DNA of 64,000 bases, from positions 1 to 64,000 of the forward strand of contig JANQLK010000049.1 of assembly GCA_028280615.1 (NCBI GenBank). The letters run 5' to 3'. Each line of letters starts with the position of its first letter. Position 1 is the first letter of the stretch. The stretch comes from Woeseiaceae bacterium. Lineage in GTDB: Bacteria; Pseudomonadota; Gammaproteobacteria; Steroidobacterales; Woeseiaceae. The position numbers were made by a program, and so were the translations under genes. The notes under the pieces were generated by a model. It ran no database searches. It was not told the DNA's origin and saw only the letters and a list, made by a program, of their open reading frames with translations. Of this stretch, positions 14,912-22,976 are shown one piece after another.

Positions 14912-16021
14912 ATGGCCTGGAACGAACCTGGAAACGGCAAGGATCCCTGGAAACGGGAAGATCAGCAGCCGAACGATCTCGACCAGATCGTGCAGAACTG
15001 GCAGAAACGGCTGAGCCGTATGTTTGGCGGCAGCCAGGCGCCCGGCGGTGGCAGTAGCTACTTTCTGATCATACTGGCGCTCGTCGCGTGGGGGCTCACC
15101 GGGTTCTACCGGGTGGACGAGGCCGAGCGCGGCGTCGTACAGCGCTTCGGTGAGTACACCAAGACGACGTTGCCGGGCCTGCGCTGGCACATGCCTTTCC
15201 CGGTCGAGACCGTCGACATCGTCAACACCGTAGTCGTCACGGACTACGCCTACCAGACCGAAATGCTGACCGCCGACGAGCAGTATGTCTTCATCAATAT
15301 GGTCGTGCAGTACCGTCGCTCGGACCCGGTCAAGTTCAGTTTCGAAGTCGCGGACCCGGAACAGACGCTGCGCGACGTAACGGAAAGCGCACTGCGCGAG
15401 GTCGTCGGCACCAGTGAGCTCGAGACGCTGGTCGGCGGCCGTCGTGAGGAGATCGCGTCGCGGACGCTCGCGCGACTGCAGGAGACGCTCGACATTTACA
15501 ACGCCGGCTTCACGGTTACCTCGATCTCGCTCGAGGACGTCAAGTATCCCGCCGACGTGCAGTCCGCGGTCGACGACGCGCAGCGCGCCCGTAACGACAG
15601 CGAGCGTTTCAACCTGGAAGCCGACGCGTACGCCCGCGACATCATCCCGCGCGCTCGTGGTGAGGCCGCGAGGATTCTCGAGGACGCCCAGGCGTACCGG
15701 GATCGCGTGATCGCCGACGCCGAGGGTGAGGCCGCCCGCTTCGAGGCGCTGCTGATCGAGTACGCGAAGGCGCCGCGAGTCACCCGCGATCGCCTGTACA
15801 TCGATGCCGTGGAAGAGGTGTATCGAAACTCGAGCAAGATCATCATCGACTCGGAAGGCAGCGGCAACTTGCTATACCTGCCGCTGGACAAGATTCTCGA
15901 GGACAGCGGCTACGCACCGGCGGGCCCGGACCGCGCACGCCGAGGCGAGACGAGCAGCTCGCGCTCCGACTCGGACGCGCGATCGAGCGAAGACCCGCGC
16001 GAACGGAGGACCCGGCAATGA
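14912..16021 (+). CDS. hflK: HflK, subunit of the HflKC membrane complex
   Basis: HflK and HflC form an SPFH-domain complex in the inner membrane that encloses and modulates the protease FtsH. The 369-residue product starts with a Gly/Asn-rich cytoplasmic segment (MAWNEPGNGKDPW), then one membrane helix (SSYFLIILALVAWGLTGF), the SPFH domain (GVVQRFGEYTKTTLPGLRW), long coiled-coil helices rich in Ala/Glu/Arg, and a polar Ser/Arg-rich tail. The ATG at 14912 is used; a GTG two codons upstream is also possible. It overlaps hflC by 4 bp (ATGA). Confidence 0.94.
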   Translation: MAWNEPGNGKDPWKREDQQPNDLDQIVQNWQKRLSRMFGGSQAPGGGSSYFLIILALVAWGLTGFYRVDEAERGVVQRFGEYTKTTLPGLRWHMPFPVETVDIVNTVVVTDYAYQTEMLTADEQYVFINMVVQYRRSDPVKFSFEVADPEQTLRDVTESALREVVGTSELETLVGGRREEIASRTLARLQETLDIYNAGFTVTSISLEDVKYPADVQSAVDDAQRARNDSERFNLEADAYARDIIPRARGEAARILEDAQAYRDRVIADAEGEAARFEALLIEYAKAPRVTRDRLYIDAVEEVYRNSSKIIIDSEGSGNLLYLPLDKILEDSGYAPAGPDRARRGETSSSRSDSDARSSEDPRERRTRQ

Positions 16022-16896
16022 GCAGCGGCAGATTCGGCACATTCGTCATCATCGGCTTGCTCGTCGTCATCGGCGCGCTGTCGGTGTTCACGGTCAACGA
16101 GCGCGAGCTCGCCCTCAAGCTGCGTGTGGGACAGGTCGTCGCATCCGAGTACGAGCCAGGTCTTCAGTGGAAGATTCCGATCATCGAAACGGTGGCCAAG
16201 TTTCCGCGCCGTATCCTGACGATCAGCGACCGGCCGGAGCGCGTCTTCACGGCTGAAAACGAATCGCTCGATGTCGACTTCTTCGTCAAGTACCGGATCG
16301 TCGACCCCGTGCGCTTCTACACGTCGACGGGCGGCTCGCTACTCATTGCGGAGCGTCGTCTTGGCGAGATCGTCAAGAACGCCGTCGTAACGGAATTCGG
16401 CAAGCGGACAGTCGCCGAGTCGATTTCGCTCGAACGCGCGGAGCTCATGCGCGACCTGCTGGCGACCGCCGCGCCGACGGCCGGCGACCTGGGCGTCGAG
16501 CTGATCGACTTCCGCGTCAAACAGGTCGAATTCCTCGAGGACGTGCGCCGCTCGGTGTATGCACAGATGGAGGCCGAGCGCGCGCGTATCGCCGCCGAGC
16601 GTCGCGCCGAAGGCCGGGAGCGCGCCGAGGCCAAGCGGGCCGAAGCCGACAAGCAGCGCACGGTGATTCTTGCCAACGCGTACCGGGACAGCGAGATAAT
16701 CCGCGGTGAAGGCGATGCCACGGCCGCCGAGATTTACGCCGACGCCTATAACAAGGACCCGGACTTCTACGCGTTCTACCGCAGTCTCGACGCCTATCGC
16801 CGTTCGATGGGGCGTTCGGGCGATGTCATCGTCGTAGACCCCAAGAACGAGTTCTTCCGCTTCCTGAACCAGTCCTCGGGCCAGCAGGACAACTAG
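16018..16896 (+). CDS. hflC: HflC, subunit of the HflKC membrane complex
   Basis: HflC is the partner of HflK in the FtsH-associated SPFH complex. The 292-residue sequence has an N-terminal membrane anchor (FVIIGLLVVIGALSVFTV), the SPFH domain starting at NERELALKLRVGQVV and a coiled-coil segment (EAERARIAAERRAEGRERAE). The terminal region FYRSLDAYRRSMG is typical of HflC. The start codon lies within the hflK stop, so equal synthesis by translational coupling is likely. The gap to yjeT is 133 bp. Confidence 0.95.
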   Translation: MSSGRFGTFVIIGLLVVIGALSVFTVNERELALKLRVGQVVASEYEPGLQWKIPIIETVAKFPRRILTISDRPERVFTAENESLDVDFFVKYRIVDPVRFYTSTGGSLLIAERRLGEIVKNAVVTEFGKRTVAESISLERAELMRDLLATAAPTAGDLGVELIDFRVKQVEFLEDVRRSVYAQMEAERARIAAERRAEGRERAEAKRAEADKQRTVILANAYRDSEIIRGEGDATAAEIYADAYNKDPDFYAFYRSLDAYRRSMGRSGDVIVVDPKNEFFRFLNQSSGQQDN

Positions 16897-16955
16897 CAGC
16901 GTGTTGAATAAGCCTCAGGCGAGTACGAGGCAGTGCGCCCGGAGCCCTGCGATGA

Positions 16956-16975
16956 CGGACGTCGTGTGACGTCCG
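16956..16975 (+). other. Hairpin between hflC and yjeT
   Basis: An 8-bp stem CGGACGTC/GACGTCCG with loop GTGT, followed by a self-complementary CTGCGCGCGCAG at 16983-16994, occupies the gap between hflC and the DUF2065 gene. There is no T-run, so it is not a clear terminator. It may be an mRNA-stability or processing element. Confidence 0.35.
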
Positions 16976-17029
16976 GCAGAGGCTGCGCGCGCAGTGCCAG
17001 AAGGCCCTGAACGGTAGGGCACGCAGACA

Positions 17030-18539
<1,510 letters not shown>

Positions 18540-18562
18540 TCCGTAGGAATTTGCGGCCGCTC

Positions 18563-19636
18563 GTGTCCCGGAAATCCCCACCGCTCGTTTTCAGCGCCGG
18601 CCCGGCGGCGTTGGAAGAAGTCCGCACACGCGGCTTCGACGCCGCGCGGGTGGGGACACTGGCCGGGGCGTCGGGCGGCGCAAAGTGGCTCGTCCTGAGC
18701 CAGCTGGACCGGGTCATCGTGCGTCGGGTGCTCCCGGCGCTCGTGGGACCGGTTTATCTGATCGGCACGTCGATCGGTGCGTGGCGCTTTGCCTGCTACG
18801 CGCAGGCCGACCCGCTCGCGGCGATCGAGCGCTTTGAAGAGGCCTACCTGTCGCAGACCTACTCGGAGCGGCCGGACCGCGCCGAAGTCACCGCGAAGTC
18901 GCGGGAGATTCTCGACGAGATCTTCCTGGACTCAGGCGTTCGGGATGTACTGGACCATCCCGTGCTGAGACTGAACATCATGACCGTCAAGAGCCGCGGT
19001 CTGGTCAGAACCGAGCGCCGGGCCTGGCTGGCGGCGGGGCTTCTGGCTGCGGCCACCGCCAACGCGGTCCGACGGGAATGGCTGGGTCGGTTCTTCGGGC
19101 GGGTCCTGTTCTACGACCGGCGTGACCGGCCGCCGTTCTTCGAACTCGACGATTTCCCGATGTCGGTGGTGCCGACGAGCGAGGAAAACCTCAAGGAGGC
19201 CATCGTCGCGACCGGATCGATACCGCTCGTTCTCGAGGCCATCCGCGACATCCCGGGCGCGCCACCGGGCGTGTATCGCGACGGCGGCATCATCGACTAC
19301 CACCTGGACTTTGCGCATTCGGGCGACGACCGTCTGGCGCTGTACCCGCATTTCTACTCGTTCCTCAAGCCCGGCTGGTTCGACAAGCCGCTGAAGCGGC
19401 GCCAGGCCAGCCGTTCGAGCATCGACAGGACGATCGTCGTGAGCCCGTCGCCGGAATTCGTGTCCGAATTGCCGAATGCGAAGATTCCGGATCGGCACGA
19501 TTTCGAGAGGATGCCGCCCGATGAGCGGGAGCGTGCCTGGCGCGAGGCCGTGGCGGCCTGCCGCGAGCTTGCCGACGATCTCGAGGACGTGCTGGAGAAT
19601 GACCGGATGGCCGAGCGGATTCAGCCGCTGGCCTGA
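18563..19636 (+). CDS. Patatin-like phospholipase domain protein
   Basis: The 357-residue product carries elements of a patatin-type serine lipase: an oxyanion-like GASGGAKW near residue 35, a nucleophile elbow GTSIGAW with Ser at about residue 70 (GxSxG), and YRDGGIIDY with the DG(G/A) catalytic aspartate near 240. No signal peptide or membrane helix is evident, so it is probably cytosolic or peripheral. The substrate is unknown; such proteins hydrolyse acyl lipids. The start is uncertain: GTG 18563 is chosen, while TTG 18551 has a GGA only 2 nt upstream. It ends 8 bp from the convergent NERD-like gene, at a recurring 15-bp motif. Confidence 0.7.
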   Translation: MSRKSPPLVFSAGPAALEEVRTRGFDAARVGTLAGASGGAKWLVLSQLDRVIVRRVLPALVGPVYLIGTSIGAWRFACYAQADPLAAIERFEEAYLSQTYSERPDRAEVTAKSREILDEIFLDSGVRDVLDHPVLRLNIMTVKSRGLVRTERRAWLAAGLLAAATANAVRREWLGRFFGRVLFYDRRDRPPFFELDDFPMSVVPTSEENLKEAIVATGSIPLVLEAIRDIPGAPPGVYRDGGIIDYHLDFAHSGDDRLALYPHFYSFLKPGWFDKPLKRRQASRSSIDRTIVVSPSPEFVSELPNAKIPDRHDFERMPPDERERAWREAVAACRELADDLEDVLENDRMAERIQPLA

Positions 19637-19648
19637 GACAGGTTCTAG
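19634..19648 (-). repeat. Gene-end motif TGAGAYAGGTTCTAG, copy A
   Basis: TGAGACAGGTTCTAG forms the junction of two convergent genes. Its first TGA is the stop of the patatin-like gene, and its last bases contain, on the minus strand, the TAG stop of the NERD-like gene. Near-identical copies occur at 42274, 43675 and 45373. Confidence 0.55.
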
Positions 19649-20538
19649 TGCGCTGTCCGGTCGATTCGCATCGTTTCCGAGCGTTTGCAGCGCTCGGTCA
19701 GGTAGCTCTGCAGGCGTTGGACTTCGTCGTCCATGAGGTGGTCGGCCGGGTCCTTCCAGCCGCGAATCATCGGCAGCGTCCGCTCGTTGACGAGCAGATG
19801 GTCGGGGTCCTCCTGCCTGTCGATGGTCCACCCCGGCGTCGCGATGACGGAACGCACCCGAACCGGTCGTCCGGCCTGCTTGCTCAGTTCCTTCTCGAGC
19901 CGGCGGGTCGCCGTGACCCGGGTCGCAATGTCGGGGGCGGTCTTGACCCCGGAGAATTCGAGCACGCCGGCCTTGAGGTGCGCCATCCCCGAGCCGCGAT
20001 GTCTGCGCGCAATGACGTTTACCGCGTAGATGCCGCCAGGACCGATCAGAACATGGTCGACCATGCCGAACGCCGTCGGCACGTCGTGATAGGTGCGGCC
20101 GTGACTCGCCGCGAGCCGCTGTAGCTGATGCCCGACGGCAATGCTCGCGTCGCGCATGTAGCGGACCTCGCGCCAGGCAAGGACCGTGCGCAAGAGGCGC
20201 CAGGCCGCGAAGGCTGCCGCGGCGACGAGAACCGCCAGGAGTCCGTACAGCTGCCACTCGGGGTAACCCTCGAACAGATTCGGGCTCTTGAAGGCCGCAC
20301 CGACCGTGTACATCACCACGAAGACCAGGGCGGCACCGAGGTAGGTCGACTGTTTTCGAGACAGCTCGGATAGCTCGTCGCGAAGCCGCTGAGCCGCCTC
20401 GCTCATGATGCTGTCCGCGAATCTCGAGTGGGTCGACAGCGAGCGGCTCAAGACCTGCCAGGACCGCGCCGCCAGGAGGAAGACGATAGCGCAGGCGATC
20501 GCGATGGTAGCGGCCGCGCTGATTGCCTGGATGTCCAT
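19645..20538 (-). CDS. Membrane protein with degenerate NERD-like domain
   Basis: The 297-residue protein has an N-terminal membrane helix (ISAAATIAIACAIVFLLA), two more helices around residues 70-125 and a cytosolic C-terminal part. The segment TAFGMVDHVLIGPGGIYAV looks like the core of a NERD (nuclease-related) domain. The usual acidic residue and lysine after the glycine turn (as in IEVK) are replaced by VNVIAR, so nuclease activity is doubtful. ATG at 20538 is chosen over an upstream in-frame start because GAGGG lies 6 nt before it and the membrane helix starts there. The function is unknown. Confidence 0.6.
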   Translation of the reverse strand: MDIQAISAAATIAIACAIVFLLAARSWQVLSRSLSTHSRFADSIMSEAAQRLRDELSELSRKQSTYLGAALVFVVMYTVGAAFKSPNLFEGYPEWQLYGLLAVLVAAAAFAAWRLLRTVLAWREVRYMRDASIAVGHQLQRLAASHGRTYHDVPTAFGMVDHVLIGPGGIYAVNVIARRHRGSGMAHLKAGVLEFSGVKTAPDIATRVTATRRLEKELSKQAGRPVRVRSVIATPGWTIDRQEDPDHLLVNERTLPMIRGWKDPADHLMDDEVQRLQSYLTERCKRSETMRIDRTAH

Positions 20539-20676
20539 ATGCGCCCTCACCACGCTCCCTGCTAGACAGATTATCTTTCCACGGTCCCGGGCGACCGTGA
20601 CGCAGTTCACACGGGACGCGACGCCAGGCGGTCAGCCGGCTCGTTTTCAGCCGTCGTTCATGCCTTTCGGGTTATC

Positions 20677-20692
20677 TGTGATTGCAATCACG
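20677..20692. promoter_or_regulatory. CRP/FNR-family-like palindrome
   Basis: TGTGA-TTGCAA-TCACG matches the CRP consensus TGTGA-N6-TCACA in nine of ten conserved positions, and its core GTGATTGCAATCAC is a perfect 14-bp palindrome. It lies 80 bp upstream of the DUF2799 lipoprotein gene and 138 bp from the start of the divergent NERD-like gene, so it could act on either. Confidence 0.5.
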
Positions 20693-20772
20693 GCGCTTTG
20701 GCGAAGAAGCCGCTAGCGTCATTGCGATACCCGCAGGTCAGCCACGGTGGTCTGGCAGGATCGAGGTGCAAG

Positions 20773-21402
20773 ATGAGAACGACGCGAATACTGATTGTTT
20801 GCGCAGCCGCGCTGGCCATGGGCGGCTGTGCCTCAATGAGCGCTGAACAGTGCGCGATGAACGACTGGGCAGCCGTGGGTTACGAGGACGGCGCGCGAGG
20901 CTACACCTCCGATCGTTTCGGAAGCTACCGCAAGTCCTGCGCCAAGCACGGCGTTGCCCCCGATTTCAGGGCGTACCAGGCAGGGCGTGACCAGGGTCTC
21001 GTCGAGTATTGCCGGCCCAGCCGCGGCTACAACCTCGGGCTCTCGGGCGGACGTTACAACGGCGTCTGCGACGCCGCGCTCGAAGAAGAGTTCCTGGATG
21101 CCTACCGGGTCGGCCACGAACTGTACTCGCTGCGAGCCAACGTCGATGCCGCCGACCGTCGTATCGCGGCGAAGAAGGGCGAACTCGAGAGCGTCCGCGA
21201 GACAATCCAGAGCAAAGAGGCTGAACTGCTGGCGCCCGAAACGGCCGTGCAGGATCGCGTACTGCTGCTCGCGGACCTGAAGGAACTCTCGGAACGCACG
21301 GGCGAACTCGAGGCGCAGATCGAGGATCTCATCGATGAACGCGCCAGGCACGAGTACAGTCTGGCGGAGTATGAGCAGACGGTCGCGGCGTACGGGTTCT
21401 AG
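20773..21402 (+). CDS. DUF2799 lipoprotein
   Basis: The 209-residue protein begins with a lipoprotein signal peptide (MRTTRILIVCAAALAMGG followed by Cys; lipobox GGCAS) and is probably anchored in the outer membrane. The mature part has the DUF2799 pattern: NDWAAVGYEDGARGY, repeated Gly/Tyr/Asp motifs and paired cysteines (CAKHG, EYCRPSRGYNLGLSGGRYNGVC). A long helical coiled-coil region follows (about 120-195, rich in Glu/Leu/Arg). The function of the family is unknown. ATG at 20773 is chosen because the signal peptide begins there. A CRP-like palindrome lies 80 bp upstream. It is convergent with, and overlaps by 4 bp, the next minus-strand gene. Confidence 0.8.
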   Translation: MRTTRILIVCAAALAMGGCASMSAEQCAMNDWAAVGYEDGARGYTSDRFGSYRKSCAKHGVAPDFRAYQAGRDQGLVEYCRPSRGYNLGLSGGRYNGVCDAALEEEFLDAYRVGHELYSLRANVDAADRRIAAKKGELESVRETIQSKEAELLAPETAVQDRVLLLADLKELSERTGELEAQIEDLIDERARHEYSLAEYEQTVAAYGF

Positions 21403-21809
21403 CCCGCATCGGCGTCGTCGCGACGGTCTGTGCCCGAGCGGCGTTCCTTTTCCACACGGATCGTGCCCGAGTCCGCATGGCCGGGCGCGAACGGCGAGCG
21501 ACGATCCCGGCCCGTGCGCCGGTCCTCGTGATGGATGAAGCGGCATCGGCAGGTTTCGATCGATGAGCATTCGGCGAGCGGCAGCTGAGGGGCCTCCTTC
21601 GCGAGAAACCGCTTGCCCTCGATCGTCTTGGCCGCCAGGCAGGCGGATTCGCCGAGCCTGACCGAGACCGCGTGGTAGGGAGAATGCTCTGCGGGGGCGA
21701 TGTCGCCCTCCTCGTCGCCGGCGTCTTTCTTGCTGCCGTTCAGACGTTTTCGCCAGACAATGAGCGAGGCGACGATGGCCACGACGAGGGCGGTCAGGAG
21801 AACGTACAA
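21399..21809 (-). CDS. Small single-pass membrane protein, unknown family
   Basis: The 136-residue protein has one N-terminal membrane helix (MYVLLTALVVAIVASLIVW) followed by basic residues, which predicts a cytoplasmic C-terminal domain. That domain contains conserved-looking cysteines and histidines (ECSSIETCRCRFIHHEDRR) and two copies of a TGRDRR/SGTDRR-type basic motif. The Cys/His spacing could bind metal, but this is inference. I do not recognise a named family. Its 3' end overlaps the lipoprotein gene by 4 bp in convergent orientation. Confidence 0.6.
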   Translation of the reverse strand: MYVLLTALVVAIVASLIVWRKRLNGSKKDAGDEEGDIAPAEHSPYHAVSVRLGESACLAAKTIEGKRFLAKEAPQLPLAECSSIETCRCRFIHHEDRRTGRDRRSPFAPGHADSGTIRVEKERRSGTDRRDDADAG

Positions 21810-21961
21810 GCGGAACCCCTTCGGGAGCCGAGCAGAACTCTATCTTAACCGCCTTTGAGGCCCGGGGCACATCGACCGGGTCCCGGTCGCGAACCGGACC
21901 GGCTCGATACGTTCATATTCTCGAGCGCCTCGCCGCCGGATACGGCGTCGGCGTCATCGCG

Positions 21962-21967
21962 TATACT
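21962..21967 (+). promoter_or_regulatory. -10 box just upstream of the Mpo1-like gene
   Basis: TATACT ends 7 bp before the ATG at 21975, so the predicted transcription start coincides with the start codon, as for nnr. No clear -35 is visible, and no Shine-Dalgarno precedes the ATG. Confidence 0.4.
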
Positions 21968-21974
21968 CGAGCGT

Positions 21975-22541
21975 ATGACCATCGTTGAGACCGCTTCCAA
22001 AGACAACAAGTTGCTGGAGATGCTGACCGGCTATGCGGCGGCTCATCAGAACCCGTTCAATGTTTTCGTCCACATGATCGGCATACCGACGATCATGCTC
22101 GGCGTAATGATCCCATTGACCTGGGTCAGCGTTGAGGTGGGCGGCGTAAACGTCACGCTGAACTATCCTCTGCTGATGGGCTTCTTCGTCTTCTACCTCA
22201 CGCTGGACGCGATTTTCGCGGTGTCGTTCCTCGTCGGGGCCGTACTTTTGATGCTGCTCGCGGACCGTATCGGCGCGCTGCCGCTGGCGACATCGGGCGG
22301 TATCGCGGCGGCGTGCTTCTTCGGCGGCTACGCGGCCCAGTTCCTCGGCCACGCCGTAGAGAAATCGATGCCCGTGCTCGTGCGGCATCCGATCCAGGCC
22401 AACCTGGCTGCGCCGTTCTTCACCGTGGTGGAGTTGTTCAAGCTCGTGGGGCTGCGCGAGGCCCTGTTCGACCAGGTCCAGCGCGAGATCGCGGAGCGCC
22501 GCGAAAAAGAATCGGTCGGCGAATCCCAGCCCGTCGGCTGA
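21975..22541 (+). CDS. Mpo1-like (DUF962) membrane protein
   Basis: The 188-residue protein resembles the Mpo1/YGL010w family, whose yeast member is an Fe(II)-dependent 2-hydroxy fatty acid dioxygenase of the ER. Visible family features are AAHQNPFNVFVHMIGIP near the N terminus and GGYAAQFLGHAVEKSMPVL later, which supply the conserved histidines, separated by four membrane helices. In bacteria the substrate is not known. The ATG at 21975 is supported by homology and by a -10 box directly upstream; the reading frame stays open upstream without family similarity. It ends just before a relic of the next gene. Confidence 0.8.
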   Translation: MTIVETASKDNKLLEMLTGYAAAHQNPFNVFVHMIGIPTIMLGVMIPLTWVSVEVGGVNVTLNYPLLMGFFVFYLTLDAIFAVSFLVGAVLLMLLADRIGALPLATSGGIAAACFFGGYAAQFLGHAVEKSMPVLVRHPIQANLAAPFFTVVELFKLVGLREALFDQVQREIAERREKESVGESQPVG

Positions 22542-22605
22542 CGCGAGACGGGCGCTTCGAAATCGCCGGTGTCGGAGTCGGTCCCGCACCTGGCGAGTTA
22601 GCGCA

Positions 22606-22692
22606 CAGATTCACGATATGCCGCCCGCAGGCTCAGCGGATGGCATTGCGTTGCTCACCGCGTGGATCGATCAGCTCGCAAGCTGCGACTGA
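22606..22692 (+). pseudogene. C-terminal relic of a paralog of the downstream cytochrome gene
   Basis: The frame reads QIHD, then MPPAGSADGIALLTAWIDQ and LASCD, followed by TGA. The intact gene at 22977-25580 ends VHG, MPPVGSTEIDDVGVGLLTAW, INQLASCD. The last 14 residues differ at a single position (D/N). No start, heme motif or propeller sequence precedes the relic, so it is the tail of a deleted or recombined tandem copy. The remaining 284 bp up to the intact gene hold only a short direct repeat (ATGCGCCGCAAGCC at 22718 and 22733). Confidence 0.8.
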
Positions 22693-22976
22693 GTGGAGCC
22701 CGCGGTACCGCCGGCAAATGCGCCGCAAGCCAATGCGCCGCAAGCCTGCCGCCACGCCTCGGTCTCGCCGGTATATTGAGGTGCGCGAACGGCAGGGATA
22801 ATGGTTAATCGTTGCCTATTCGCATTCATCGGTAACCGTTCCAATCCAGCCCATCTGTCCTAGCCATGCGGCCTCCGTAGTCGCCGATTGACGACAGTTG
22901 CCGCGGTGCCGGTCATGCCCTGTCCACGGGCTTCGTCTTGTGCTATCCACTTCGGCATGGTGACGAGGTAACGGCG

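Noticed and set aside
16956..16994. Terminator after hflC
   Set aside because: Stable stems but no T-run, and yjeT-purA continue in the conserved operon order.
22718..22746. Tandem direct repeat ATGCGCCGCAAGCC x2 as a possible CRISPR or iteron
   Set aside because: Only two adjacent 14-bp copies without spacers; no CRISPR-like array is present anywhere in the window.
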